The position numbers and the translations under genes were made by a program. Below the pieces are notes generated by a model that was not told the origin of the DNA, searched no databases, and saw only the letters and a list, made by a program, of their open reading frames with translations. DNA of 64,000 bases from Rhodospirillales bacterium (lineage in GTDB: Bacteria; Pseudomonadota; Gammaproteobacteria; Nevskiales; Nevskiaceae), in NCBI GenBank assembly GCA_903970615.1, contig CAJCJH010000084.1, forward strand, positions 1 to 64,000, written 5' to 3'. Numbering within the stretch: position 1 is the first letter of the stretch; each line of letters starts with the position of its first letter. This document shows positions 17,932 to 27,377 of this stretch, piece by piece.

Positions 17932-18602
17932 GCGGCGGTTTCGATTGCCTGCAAAAGATAGCCGAAGCCGCGTACAGTGCGAATCTCGACATCGGCGTTT
18001 TCGATCTTGCGTCTGAGTCGATGAATGTACAGTTCGATGGCGCCGTCGGTAAGCTCTTTCCAATCACCGAGCTGCTCCTGAATCTGCGCCTTGCTGACCA
18101 CGCGGCCGCGCCGCAGCAGCAGGATTTCCAGCACTGAAAATTCGCGCGGCGAAAGCTCGATGGCGATGTCGCAGACATGCACGCGCCGGGCGGCGAGCTT
18201 GAAGCACAGCTGGCCGATGGTGATGTCGCTGCCGCTGCCGGCCAATGCACGCCGCGTGATCGCACGAATGCGCGCTTCGAGTTCCGCCAGTTCGAACGGC
18301 TTCACCATGTAGTCGTCGGCGCCGAGATTGAGTCCGCGCAGGCGATCCTGCAAACCGTCGCGCGCGGTCAGCACCAGCACCGGCGTCTGCTTCTGGCGCT
18401 GCCGCAGATTGCGCAGCACGGAAATGCCATCGAGCCCCGGCAGCCCGAGGTCGAGCACGACCAGATCGTATTCCTGGCTCAGCAGCATGCTGTCTGCGTC
18501 GAGGCCATTACCGAGCACGTCGACCGAATGCCCCGACCGGCGCAGCGCGCGCGATAGCCCATCAGCAATCTGCAGGTCATCCTCCACCACGAGTAAACGC
18601 AC
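17928..18602 (-). CDS. OmpR-family response regulator, TctD/QseB-like
   Basis: A 224-residue transcription factor. I chose the GTG at 18602 because AGGAGA lies eight bases before it and the product then opens MRLLVVEDD, the usual OmpR-family start. A TTG at 18623 would add seven residues. The receiver domain has Asp51 as phospho-acceptor and Lys in DDYMVKPFE. The winged-helix domain begins about residue 125 and ends with IHRLRRKIENADVEIRTVRG, the recognition segment. It is the first gene of an operon with the overlapping kinase and an acyl carrier protein. Confidence 0.93.
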   Translation of the reverse strand: MRLLVVEDDLQIADGLSRALRRSGHSVDVLGNGLDADSMLLSQEYDLVVLDLGLPGLDGISVLRNLRQRQKQTPVLVLTARDGLQDRLRGLNLGADDYMVKPFELAELEARIRAITRRALAGSGSDITIGQLCFKLAARRVHVCDIAIELSPREFSVLEILLLRRGRVVSKAQIQEQLGDWKELTDGAIELYIHRLRRKIENADVEIRTVRGFGYLLQAIETAA

Positions 18603-18802
18603 AGCCCTTGTCTCCTGAACCAATCAACCTCCAGCCCATCAACTTAGCCTAAAGCAGCGGCGGCTGTGCTGGCGAAAGGCGGAAGAAAGCTTGCGCGCGC
18701 AGTCTGCTAAGGACATCGCAATCACTTTTTGGAAAGGCTGTGACGTGTCGCGTGGATGCAACATCCGGACTCCAGCCTGTTGTCGGGATCAGGACAAACA
18801 AC

Positions 18803-18925
18803 ATGGGCCTTACCTACTACGACGAAATGGCTGGTGTAACGCGCTTCAAGCGCCGCTATGTCTGGGCGCTGGTGGCTTACTTCGCGGGATTCGTCTGCGG
18901 CGTGGTGATCGTCCGGCTTTTTTGA
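18803..18925 (+). CDS. predicted 40-residue single-pass membrane protein
   Basis: ATG at 18803 follows CAGGACAAACAAC, an acceptable ribosome-binding site. The product has a polar, Lys/Arg-bearing N-terminus (MGLTYYDEMAGVTRFKRRY) and one hydrophobic helix ending VVIVRLF. The charge pattern predicts a cytoplasmic N-terminus. No family is recognised. It is isolated, 200 bases from the divergent regulator gene and convergent with an unknown gene. Its coherent charge-then-helix architecture and spacing favour a real small protein, but the evidence is limited. Confidence 0.45.
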   Translation: MGLTYYDEMAGVTRFKRRYVWALVAYFAGFVCGVVIVRLF

Positions 18926-18941
18926 TGGCTTGGCGAATGAA

Positions 18942-19301
18942 TCAGCGCGGAGGCGGCGGATAAAGCTGATCCATCACCGATTTGTCGAGTCCCCATTGTT
19001 CCATCGGCAAGCCCGCCAGCTTCATCGCCTTGGCGAGATCGAGCAGGGCTTTGTCGTTGCCGCGGGTGGCGATGCCGGAACCGGCCTGCGCGATCACTGT
19101 TTCAAACGCGGCAAACAGGCGCTTGCGATCAGTCGATGGATTTCCCACGCCGGGCCTGGCGCTGGCCCACTGTTGTTTGCGAAACAGCTCGGTGTTGGAA
19201 ACACACAACGACACGCCTTTAACGCGCAGTTCCACCAGCTCGCCCTTGCGGATCAATTCGACGCCGCGCATCGCGCTTTTGAACAAATTTTCAATCGCCA
19301 T
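18942..19301 (-). CDS. hypothetical protein, 119 residues
   Basis: A small soluble protein beginning MAIENLFKSAMRGVELIRKG and ending in four prolines and an arginine. The central part is amphipathic and helical (TDRKRLFAAFETVIAQAG, ALLDLAKAMKLAGLP). There is one cysteine, and no membrane helix or signal. I do not recognise a family. It lies downstream of argG on the same strand, 64 bases after the argG stop, and could be co-transcribed. Codon use resembles the host's, so it is probably a resident gene. Confidence 0.6.
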   Translation of the reverse strand: MAIENLFKSAMRGVELIRKGELVELRVKGVSLCVSNTELFRKQQWASARPGVGNPSTDRKRLFAAFETVIAQAGSGIATRGNDKALLDLAKAMKLAGLPMEQWGLDKSVMDQLYPPPPR

Positions 19302-19365
19302 AGCCAGTCAGTCTGACCGGAAGATCGGGCTCAGGCCAGGCTTGGAGGGATAACGACGTTCGAGT

Positions 19366-20577
19366 TCAGCGCGCGTCGCGCGTCGCTCCCGTGCGCAGCC
19401 GCAAGCCATTCAGCCGGATAAAACCTTCGGCATCTTTCTGGTTGTAGGCGCCCCGATCATCCTCGAAGGTGCTGAGCGTGGCGTCGAACAGCGAATCCTT
19501 TGAACGCCGGCCAGCGTTATAGACGCTGCCTTTATAGAGCTTGAGTTTGACTTCGCCGTTGACGCGCTGCTGGCTCTGGTCGATCAGCGCTTGCAGCATG
19601 CGGCGTTCCGGACTCCACCAATAGCCGTTGTAGATCAGGCTGGCGTAGCGTGGCATCAACTCGTCTTTCAGATGCGCCTGCTCGCGGTCGAGGCACAGGC
19701 TTTCAATCGCGCGATGGGCTTTCAAAAGGATGCTGCCGCCGGGCGTTTCATAGCAGCCGCGGCTCTTGATGCCGACGTAGCGATTCTCCACCAGATCGAG
19801 CCGGCCGATACCGTGTTTGCTGCCGAGCTGATTCAGCGTATCCAGCACCGCAAACGGCGACAGCGTTTTGCCGTTGATGGCGACAACATCGCCGCGCTCG
19901 AATTCGATCGTGATGAACTCCGCCTCGTTCGGCGCGTCTTCCGGATTCTTCGTCCAGCGCCAGATCGAATCGTCCGGCGTCCACCACGGGTCTTCGAGAC
20001 CGCCGCCTTCGTAGGAAATATGCAGCGCGTTGGCGTCCATCGAATACGGGCTACCGCCGCCGGGTTTTTTGGCGATCGGAATATTGTGATGCGCGGCGTA
20101 TTCGAGCAGTTTTTCGCGCGAGTTCAAATCCCACAAACGCCATGGCGCGATCACGTTCACTTCCGGCCACAGCGCGTAGGCACCGAGTTCGAAACGCACC
20201 TGATCGTTACCCTTGCCGGTGGCGCCGTGGGCGATGGCATCGCAGCCGGTCTGGCGCGCGATATCGACCAGCCGCTTGGCGATCAACGGCCGCGCGATCG
20301 AGGTGCCAAGCAGATATTCGCCTTCGTAAACCGCATTCGCACGGAACATCGGGAAGACGAAATCCCGCACGAATTCTTCGCGCAGATCGTCGATGAAAAT
20401 TTCCTTCACACCGAGTGCCTGCGCTTTCGGGCGCACGACGTCGAGTTCTTCGCCCTGGCCGATGTCGGCGGTGAACGTCACCACTTCGCAGCCGTAGGTG
20501 TCCTGCAGCCATTTGAGGATGACGGAAGTATCGAGGCCGCCGGAGTAAGCGAGCGCGACTTTGCGGACTGACGACAT
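19366..20577 (-). CDS. argG: argininosuccinate synthase
   Basis: A 403-residue cytosolic enzyme that joins citrulline and aspartate with ATP in arginine biosynthesis. The nucleotide-binding loop [15 protein letters not shown] lies at 10-24. The segments [15 protein letters not shown] and [19 protein letters not shown] are typical of this enzyme. Length matches the type I family. The start [14 protein letters not shown] is standard. It diverges from rnt with 190 bases between starts. No other arg gene is nearby. Confidence 0.97.
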   Translation of the reverse strand: MSSVRKVALAYSGGLDTSVILKWLQDTYGCEVVTFTADIGQGEELDVVRPKAQALGVKEIFIDDLREEFVRDFVFPMFRANAVYEGEYLLGTSIARPLIAKRLVDIARQTGCDAIAHGATGKGNDQVRFELGAYALWPEVNVIAPWRLWDLNSREKLLEYAAHHNIPIAKKPGGGSPYSMDANALHISYEGGGLEDPWWTPDDSIWRWTKNPEDAPNEAEFITIEFERGDVVAINGKTLSPFAVLDTLNQLGSKHGIGRLDLVENRYVGIKSRGCYETPGGSILLKAHRAIESLCLDREQAHLKDELMPRYASLIYNGYWWSPERRMLQALIDQSQQRVNGEVKLKLYKGSVYNAGRRSKDSLFDATLSTFEDDRGAYNQKDAEGFIRLNGLRLRTGATRDAR

Positions 20578-20767
20578 GATGGATGTTTCCTGAATTCCGG
20601 GAGTGAATATCGAGCTTCGCCACCGATGCGCAGGCGCCTAACGAAGACAGCGCAAAAAATGGCGCAGCGGCGGCGGCGAATTATATAGGCCGATGGCGCC
20701 GCCGAATGCAGTTTCGGCCAAGTTCGACTGAGTTATAGTGCCGGCACCTTTTTCAGCCGCGCCTTTC

Positions 20768-21454
20768 ATGGATTCCCTCGTTTCCCCGCTGCGCATGGCC
20801 AAGCGTTTCCGCGGCTTTTTGCCGGTGGTGGTCGATGTCGAAACCGGCGGCTTCAATTCCGCGACCGATGCGCTGCTCGAAATCGCCGTAGTGCTGCTGA
20901 AGCTCGACGAGCGCGGCGATCTGGTGCGCGGCGAAACCGTTGCTGCGCATGTGCAGCCGTTTCCCGGCGCCAATATCGAGCGCGCCGCGCTGGAAGTGAA
21001 TCACATCGATCCGGATCATCCGCTGCGGCTGGCGATGCTGGAAAAGGATGCGCTGGCAAAGGTATTCAAACCGGTGCGTCAGGCAGTTTCCGAACAGGGC
21101 TGCACGCGCGCGATCCTGGTCGGACACAACGCGCATTTCGATCTGGGCTTCCTCAACGCCGCAGTCGCGCGCACCGATTTCAAACGCAATCCGTTCCATC
21201 CGTTTTCCGCATTCGATACAGTGACGCTTGCCGGCGCGGCTTTAGGCCAGACGGTGCTGGCGCGGGCCGTTGCCGCCGCCGGGCTGGAATTCAACGCTGC
21301 CGATGCGCATTCGGCGATCTACGACGCCGAGCGCACCGCAGACTTGTTCTGCCTGCTGATTAACCAGATGCGCGGCGTTTACGAAGGCCTGACGCAGTCC
21401 GATTCCAGCGTGATCGCGGTCAAGCCCGAACTGACCGGCGAAAACTTGCTCTAG
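20768..21454 (+). CDS. rnt: ribonuclease T
   Basis: A 228-residue DEDD-family 3'-5' exoribonuclease that trims tRNA CCA ends and matures stable RNA. Exo I is [11 protein letters not shown] (catalytic Asp and Glu), Exo II is [13 protein letters not shown], and Exo III is [15 protein letters not shown] with the catalytic His and Asp. The ATG at 20768 starts [24 protein letters not shown] at 20738 is open in frame but adds ten unlikely residues. It stands between argG, divergent, and opgG, 51 bases downstream. Confidence 0.95.
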   Translation: MDSLVSPLRMAKRFRGFLPVVVDVETGGFNSATDALLEIAVVLLKLDERGDLVRGETVAAHVQPFPGANIERAALEVNHIDPDHPLRLAMLEKDALAKVFKPVRQAVSEQGCTRAILVGHNAHFDLGFLNAAVARTDFKRNPFHPFSAFDTVTLAGAALGQTVLARAVAAAGLEFNAADAHSAIYDAERTADLFCLLINQMRGVYEGLTQSDSSVIAVKPELTGENLL

Positions 21455-21505
21455 GAAAACTTGCTTTAGACTGTTGCTTTAACTTCGGCCCAGCCAGGAT
21501 TTTGA

Positions 21506-23056
21506 TTGAATCGCAAGCTTGAATTGATCGCAGGAATGCCGCTTTGCAAAGCTATTGCCACTGCGCTGATTTTGGGGATGGCGTTTGCAACCAGCGTTGC
21601 CCACGCTGCCGCGTTCGGTTTCGCCGAGGTGGCCAGCCGCGCGCAGCAACTCGCGGCGAATCCTTATCACAAACAGGAAAGCCCGATCCCGGATGCGCTG
21701 CGCGATCTCGGCTACGACCAGTATCGTGACATTCGCTACAAAACCGATCACGCGGTCTGGCACAAGGACAAGCTGCCGTTTGAACTCGAATTCTTTCATC
21801 CGGGTTTGTATTACACGCAGCCGGTAAAGATCAGCGAAATCGCGCCTAACGGCACACACGAAATCAAATTCGATCCGAATGATTTCGAGTACGGCGACAA
21901 CAAGCTGGATTTGAATCAACTGAAGGGCTTGAGCTTCTCCGGCTTCCGCGTACATTTCCCGATCAACACGCCGAAGTACAAGGACGAAGTGCTGCTGTTT
22001 CAGGGCGCAAGTTACTTCCGCGCGCTGGGTAAAGGCCAGAAATACGGGCTTTCCGCGCGCGGTCTAGCGGTCGATACCGGCCTGATTTCCGGCGAGGAAT
22101 TTCCGCAGTTCGTCGAATTCTGGATCGTCAAGCCGAAACCCGAAGACAAGGAACTGGTGATCTACGGCCTGCTCGATTCGCGCCGCGTCGCCGGTGCTTA
22201 TCGCTTCGTGCTGAGGCCCGGCGTGGAAACCGCGATCGAAGTGAAAGAGCGCTTGTTCATGCGCGAGAACGTCACCAAACTCGGCATCGCGCCGCTCACC
22301 AGCATGTATTTTTTCAGCGAGAACCAGCATCCGAGCGGCGAAGACTATCGGCCGGAAGTCCACGATTCGGATGGCTTGTCGATCCACTCCGGCACCGGCG
22401 AATGGCTGTGGCGTCCGCTGGTGAATCCGCGCCGCCTGCTGGTGACTTCGTTTTCGATGACCAACCCGCTCGGCTTCGGCCTGATGCAGCGCGACCGCGA
22501 TTTCAACAACTACCAGGATCTGGAAGCGCGTTACGACCTGCGCCCGAGCGCCTGGGTCGAGCCGAAAGGTCAATGGGGCGCGGGCCGCGTGGAACTCGTG
22601 CAGATTCCCTCGCCTAACGAAACTAACGACAACATCGTCGCCTTCTGGGTGCCCGACGTGCCGCCGCAAGCCGGGCAATCGCTCGATATGGAATACACCC
22701 TGCAATGGCAGATGACCAACGACGTCAAACCACCGCTGGCCTGGGTTGCGCAGACGCGGCGCGGTCGCGGCTACACGCGCAATCCCGATGGCAGCATCGG
22801 TTTCATCATCGATTTCGAAGGTAGCGCACTCGAAAAACTGCCGCCGGACGCGAAGGTCGATGGCGTGATTTCGGTCGATGGAAATGGCGAACTGCTCGAG
22901 CGCACCACCTATCGCAATGAAGTCACCGGCGGCTGGCGCGTCAGCCTGCGCCTGCACCGCCTCGACGACAACAAACCGGTTGAAATGCGCGCCTATCTGC
23001 GCAGCGAAGCTGCAACGCTGTCGGAGACGTGGAGCTACATTTTGCCGCCCGGCTGA
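21506..23056 (+). CDS. opgG: periplasmic glucan biosynthesis protein OpgG
   Basis: A 516-residue periplasmic protein needed to make branched osmoregulated glucans. It has a signal peptide ending near SVAHA, then the MdoG domain from FGFAEVASRAQQLAANPYH through PLTSMYFFSENQHP and NPLGFGLMQRDRDFNNYQDL, ending YLRSEAATLSETWSY. The start appears to be TTG at 21506 (CCAGGAT lies six bases upstream). An ATG at 21536 would leave a shorter signal. The stop overlaps the opgH start (TGATG), so the pair is translationally coupled. Confidence 0.94.
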   Translation: MNRKLELIAGMPLCKAIATALILGMAFATSVAHAAAFGFAEVASRAQQLAANPYHKQESPIPDALRDLGYDQYRDIRYKTDHAVWHKDKLPFELEFFHPGLYYTQPVKISEIAPNGTHEIKFDPNDFEYGDNKLDLNQLKGLSFSGFRVHFPINTPKYKDEVLLFQGASYFRALGKGQKYGLSARGLAVDTGLISGEEFPQFVEFWIVKPKPEDKELVIYGLLDSRRVAGAYRFVLRPGVETAIEVKERLFMRENVTKLGIAPLTSMYFFSENQHPSGEDYRPEVHDSDGLSIHSGTGEWLWRPLVNPRRLLVTSFSMTNPLGFGLMQRDRDFNNYQDLEARYDLRPSAWVEPKGQWGAGRVELVQIPSPNETNDNIVAFWVPDVPPQAGQSLDMEYTLQWQMTNDVKPPLAWVAQTRRGRGYTRNPDGSIGFIIDFEGSALEKLPPDAKVDGVISVDGNGELLERTTYRNEVTGGWRVSLRLHRLDDNKPVEMRAYLRSEAATLSETWSYILPPG

Positions 23057-25554
23057 TGGACGGCATGCGCAACCCCCGACCAACGCTCGCCGCCTACCTC
23101 GAGCGTCTGCCGCTCGACGACGCTGAACGCCAGCGTTTGCTGGCCTCCACAGCGAATGATCGGGAATTTGATACCGCGCTGGCGCACGTCCATCGGCTGC
23201 TCGGCGGCAATGCCGCCAACGATCCCGAAAATCCGGCCTGGACTTCGATCGGCTCGCGCCTGCGCCTGGCACTGCGTACCTCACGCGAGAGTGTCGAACG
23301 CCGCGCCGAGGAAATCTGCGTGCGCGATGTGCATGGTCAGCCGCGGCTGAATTCCACACCGACGCTGAAGCGTGCGTCGATGGTGACGCGGCCGTGGTCG
23401 CGCAATCCGATGGTGCGCGTGCTGCGCAGCATCGGCGGCCGTCTGTTTGGTCAACGCGGCCTGCTGGTGAGCCGCGAAGCCGACGCCGATGTGAAACCGG
23501 ATTCGCCCGATCCCGTCGGCCACTGGCGCCGCGCCGGCACCATCCGCCGGCTGATACTGCTGGCGCTGATGCTCGGCCAGACTTATGTCGCCACTTATTA
23601 CATGACCGCCGTGTTGCCATATCACGGCACGCATGTCCTGGAAATTTTCATCCTGATTCTGTACGCGGTGCTGTTCGCCTGGGTGTCGGCCGGCTTCTGG
23701 ACCGCGATGATGGGTTTTCTGCAGTTGCTGATGCGCCGCGATCGTTATTCGATCACCAACACCGCGCCGCTGGATGCATCAATCGATGCCAGCGCGCGCA
23801 CCGCGATTCTGGTGCCGATCTGCAACGAAAACGTGTCGCGCGTATTCGCCGGCGTGCGTGCCACTTATGCTTCGCTGGCGCGCACCGGCGAGTTGAAGCA
23901 CTACGATTTCTTCATCCTCAGCGATAGCAATGAGCCGGACGTGCGCGTGGCCGAACTCGAAGCCTGGATCAAACTGTGCCGCGCGGTCGATGGCTTTGGC
24001 CGCATTTTCTATCGCCGCCGCACACACCGGATCAAGCGCAAGAGCGGCAATATCGCCGACTTCTGCCGGCGCTGGGGTAGCGAGTATCGCTACATGCTAA
24101 TTCTCGACGCCGACAGCGTGATGAGCGGCTCCTGCCTGAAACGGCTGACGCAGTTGATGGAAGCGAACCCAAACGCTGGCATCATCCAGACCGCGCCGCG
24201 CGCCGCCGGCCGCGACACCATGTACTCGCGCATCCAGCAATTCGCCACGCGCGTGTATGGCCCGCTGTTCACCGCCGGACTACACTTCTGGCAACTCGGC
24301 GAAAGCCATTACTGGGGCCATAACGCGATCATTCGCGTCGCACCCTTCATTCGTCATTGCTCGCTGCCGCGGCTGCCTGGCAAGGGCTCGCTGGCGGGTG
24401 AAATCCTGAGCCACGATTTCGTCGAAGCGGCGTTGATGCGGCGTGCGGGCTGGGCGGTGTGGATCGCCTACGACCTGCCCGGTTCTTATGAAGAAATGCC
24501 GCCGAACCTGCTTGACGAACTCAAGCGCGACCGCCGCTGGTGTCAGGGCAATCTGCAAAACTTCCGGCTGTTCCTCGCGCAGGGTTTGCATCCGGCGCAT
24601 CGCGCGGTATTCATGACCGGCGTGATGGCCTATCTCTCGGCGCCGTTATGGTTTTTATCGCTGCTGCTGTCCACCGCGTTGCTGGCAGTCGAAACGCTTA
24701 CCGAACCGACCTATTTCGTGCAGCCTTACCAACTGTTTCCGGTGTGGCCCGAATGGCATCCGGAATGGGCGATCGCTCTTTTCTCGGCAACCGCGACGCT
24801 GTTGTTCCTGCCGAAAATTCTCGCGGTGATCCTGATCTGGGCACAGGGCGCGAAGAACTTCGGCGGCGGCTTCAAGCTCGGCGCCAGCATGCTGATGGAG
24901 CTGCTGTTCTCCGCCGCACTCGCGCCGGTGCGCATGCTGTTCCACACGCAATTCGTGCTGTCTGCCTTTCTCGGCTGGACCATCCAGTGGAAATCGCCGC
25001 CGCGCGAAGACACGCAAACCGGCTGGGGCGAAGCGCTGCGCCGCCACGGCCTGCAAACGCTGCTCGGTATTGCCTGGGCCGGCTTGGTTTACTGGCTCAA
25101 TCCGGCCTTTCTATGGTGGCTGCTGCCGGTGGTCGGCGCGTTGATGGTGTCGATCCCGATTTCGGTGTATTCAAGCCGCATCAGTTTTGGCCGCAGCCTG
25201 CGCAGCGGGCGACTGTTCCTGATTCCGGAAGAATCGAATCCGCCGCGCGAATTGCGCTGGACCAAGCTTGGTTTCAAACGCAGCTCCGAGCCGGCCGGCT
25301 TTGAGCAGGCGGTGATCGAACCCCTGACCAATGCCCTTGCCTGCTCGGCTGGCGTGCCGCGATTCCAGCAGTCGGCCAATACGCGCGACGAGCGTCTGCG
25401 GCTGGTGCAGCATGCCTTGACGGAAGGTCCGGCCAGCCTCACATCCCTGCAAAAAAATTTGCTGCTGAGCGATCCGATCGCCCTGTCGCGGCTGCATTTC
25501 CGGGTCTGGACTTCGCAGGATGTTGCGGAAACCTGGCAACTACCGGCGTCATGA
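23056..25554 (+). CDS. opgH: glucan glucosyltransferase OpgH
   Basis: An 832-residue inner-membrane family 2 glycosyltransferase that polymerises the glucan backbone from UDP-glucose. The cytoplasmic catalytic domain follows two early membrane helices (about 170-235). It shows LVPICNENVSRV, the metal-binding DAD at 351-353, an acceptor-site HDFVEAA near 453 and RRWCQGNLQN near 493. Further helices follow in the C-terminal half. The ATG at 23056 overlaps the opgG stop; a second ATG lies three codons later. OpgG and OpgH act together at the membrane. Confidence 0.94.
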   Translation: MDGMRNPRPTLAAYLERLPLDDAERQRLLASTANDREFDTALAHVHRLLGGNAANDPENPAWTSIGSRLRLALRTSRESVERRAEEICVRDVHGQPRLNSTPTLKRASMVTRPWSRNPMVRVLRSIGGRLFGQRGLLVSREADADVKPDSPDPVGHWRRAGTIRRLILLALMLGQTYVATYYMTAVLPYHGTHVLEIFILILYAVLFAWVSAGFWTAMMGFLQLLMRRDRYSITNTAPLDASIDASARTAILVPICNENVSRVFAGVRATYASLARTGELKHYDFFILSDSNEPDVRVAELEAWIKLCRAVDGFGRIFYRRRTHRIKRKSGNIADFCRRWGSEYRYMLILDADSVMSGSCLKRLTQLMEANPNAGIIQTAPRAAGRDTMYSRIQQFATRVYGPLFTAGLHFWQLGESHYWGHNAIIRVAPFIRHCSLPRLPGKGSLAGEILSHDFVEAALMRRAGWAVWIAYDLPGSYEEMPPNLLDELKRDRRWCQGNLQNFRLFLAQGLHPAHRAVFMTGVMAYLSAPLWFLSLLLSTALLAVETLTEPTYFVQPYQLFPVWPEWHPEWAIALFSATATLLFLPKILAVILIWAQGAKNFGGGFKLGASMLMELLFSAALAPVRMLFHTQFVLSAFLGWTIQWKSPPREDTQTGWGEALRRHGLQTLLGIAWAGLVYWLNPAFLWWLLPVVGALMVSIPISVYSSRISFGRSLRSGRLFLIPEESNPPRELRWTKLGFKRSSEPAGFEQAVIEPLTNALACSAGVPRFQQSANTRDERLRLVQHALTEGPASLTSLQKNLLLSDPIALSRLHFRVWTSQDVAETWQLPAS

Positions 25555-25642
25555 AGCTGTCATTGCTGCGTAATGCCTCTTCAACGCCAGCGTCCTAGAG
25601 TATTCTTGAAACGTCCTCAGGAGTGTCAGCTACACATTGCTT

Positions 25643-26419
25643 ATGGATAAAAGTCCGATCGTCGCAGCGGCACGCTTTGAAGTTCGTCTGGCGCAGTCTG
25701 TCGAGGAAATACGCGAAACGCAGCGACTGCGCTATCGCATATTCGCCGGTGAACTGGGTGCGGCGATCAAAGGCGGCGCAGACCAACTCGACGCCGATCA
25801 TTACGATGCGCACTGCCAGCATCTGATGGTGCGCGAAACGCAAACCGGCCGACTGATCGCCTGCACTCGTATTCTCACCGACGATGCCGCCGCGCGCGCC
25901 GGTGGTTTTTACTCCTCCGGCGAATTCGATCTGAAAATGATCGACTCGCTGCCCGGCCGCGTGATGGAAGTCGGCCGCACTTGTGTCGATGCCGAATATC
26001 GCAGCGGCGCGGTAATCGGCGTGCTCTGGCAAGGTCTCGCCGAATTCTTCACCCGACATGGTTTCGATTACTTGTTCGGCTGCGCCAGCATCGGCCTCGA
26101 AGATGGCGGCGCCAGCGCGCATGCCTTGCTGGATCAGATCAAAGCCAAGTACATGGCGCCTAGCTGGCAGCGCGTGCGGCCGCTTATTCCGCTGCCGATC
26201 GCCGACGCAAAAGCGGCGCAAAAAGTCAAAATGCCGGCACTGCTGAAGGCTTACTTCAGCCTCGGCGCGAAGGCCTGCGGCGAGCCGTATTGGGATCGTG
26301 ATTTCAACTGCGCCGACGTGTTCGTGCTGGTCAACGTCAGCGATCTGCATTCGCGTTATGCGCGCCATTTCGTCGATCGCAGCAAAGCCGAGGAAGTCGC
26401 ACTTGTCGGCCACGCTTGA
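25643..26419 (+). CDS. olsB: ornithine N-acyltransferase OlsB
   Basis: About 258 residues of the OlsB/hemolysin-like GNAT family, which transfer a 3-hydroxyacyl chain from carrier protein to ornithine, the first step of ornithine-lipid synthesis. The family segments RLRYRIFAGELGA, LIACTRILTDDAA, VMEVGRTCVDAEYRSG and FGCASIGLEDG are present in order. I chose the ATG at 25643; a TTG at 25637 is possible and neither has a close ribosome-binding site. A PlsC-type acyltransferase gene follows directly, completing an olsBA pair. Ornithine lipids replace phospholipids under phosphate limitation in many bacteria. Confidence 0.88.
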   Translation: MDKSPIVAAARFEVRLAQSVEEIRETQRLRYRIFAGELGAAIKGGADQLDADHYDAHCQHLMVRETQTGRLIACTRILTDDAAARAGGFYSSGEFDLKMIDSLPGRVMEVGRTCVDAEYRSGAVIGVLWQGLAEFFTRHGFDYLFGCASIGLEDGGASAHALLDQIKAKYMAPSWQRVRPLIPLPIADAKAAQKVKMPALLKAYFSLGAKACGEPYWDRDFNCADVFVLVNVSDLHSRYARHFVDRSKAEEVALVGHA

Positions 26420-26462
26420 AACTTCCACGCCCGATACGACGAGTGCAGTTCAACACTCCTCG

Positions 26463-27257
26463 ATGCGATCGATGCTGCAATTTGTTCGCGGCGCGCGGCT
26501 GATCGTTCATCTGCTCGCGGGTTTGCTGCTTGTCGCCAGCGTCAAGCTGTTGCCGCTGCTCGGCCGCCACCGCGAGCGCATGGGCCGCTGGTGGCATCGT
26601 GAATTGATGCGCGTACTTAACATCCGTTTGACGATTTATGGCCAGCGCAGCGCCGGCAACCGAGTGATCGCGGCCAACCATGTTTCCTGGCTCGACATTC
26701 CCGTTCTCGGCGCGATTGAGCCGACTCGTTTCGTCTCCAAATACGAAGTGCGCGAATGGCCGATCGCGGGCTGGCTCGCCAACGGCGCCGGCAGTTTCTA
26801 CATCCGCCGCGGCGCCGGCGGCACCAAGCAATTGATTAGTGAAATGAGCGCTTATCTGAGCAGTGCGCCGCAGCGTTCGCTGGTGCTGTTCCCCGAAGGC
26901 ACGACCACCGACGGCGCACTGGTGCTGAAATTCCAGCCGCGCCTGTTCGCTGCGGCAATCGCTGCCGAGTGCGATGTGCAACCGGTCGCGCTGCGTTATT
27001 CACGCACGGAGTCCGGCGAAAACATCGCGCCGTTCATTGGCGAAGATGATCTCGTGCATCACATCCTTCGGCTGTTGAAGGCGCCGTCGCTGGAAGTGGA
27101 AGTCACTTACTGCGCGCCAATCAAAAGCGCTGGCCGCGATCGTGCGCAGATCGCGCTGCTGGCACATTCCGCCGTCGCCAACGTGGTCGCGCCGGATGCG
27201 ATTGTCATTCCCAAGATGACAAAAGCCGCAGACGCACATCAAGCTTTGGCAGCCTGA
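26463..27257 (+). CDS. lyso-ornithine lipid / 1-acylglycerol-phosphate acyltransferase
   Basis: A PlsC-family membrane acyltransferase with the catalytic HX4D motif NHVSWLD (His73, Asp78) and the substrate motif FPEGTTTDG (143-151). A hydrophobic N-terminal helix anchors it. Placement right after olsB suggests it is OlsA, which adds the second acyl chain to lyso-ornithine lipid, but PlsC itself has the same motifs. The start is uncertain. The ATG at 26463 gives 264 residues. A TTG at 26403, inside the olsB end and preceded by GAGGAAG, would add 20 and couple translation. Confidence 0.85.
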   Translation: MRSMLQFVRGARLIVHLLAGLLLVASVKLLPLLGRHRERMGRWWHRELMRVLNIRLTIYGQRSAGNRVIAANHVSWLDIPVLGAIEPTRFVSKYEVREWPIAGWLANGAGSFYIRRGAGGTKQLISEMSAYLSSAPQRSLVLFPEGTTTDGALVLKFQPRLFAAAIAAECDVQPVALRYSRTESGENIAPFIGEDDLVHHILRLLKAPSLEVEVTYCAPIKSAGRDRAQIALLAHSAVANVVAPDAIVIPKMTKAADAHQALAA

Positions 27258-27377
27258 GTCGATTGCTTCGGACCAGCTTGAAGCTACGCAAGACGAAGGC
27301 AATCACCGGCTGAATCCGGCGCGGCTGAGCCTGTCGCGGTAAACTAAAAGCCTCCCCGCCTGACGCGAGTTTGAAGC

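Noticed and set aside
19591-20571. A 326-codon plus-strand frame across argG
   Set aside because: It mirrors argG, whose motifs are unambiguous. No ribosome-binding site or family resemblance.
22064-23620. A 518-codon open frame on the minus strand, antisense to opgG and opgH
   Set aside because: Arginine-rich, no recognisable motif, and fully explained by the codon bias of the two clear genes on the other strand.
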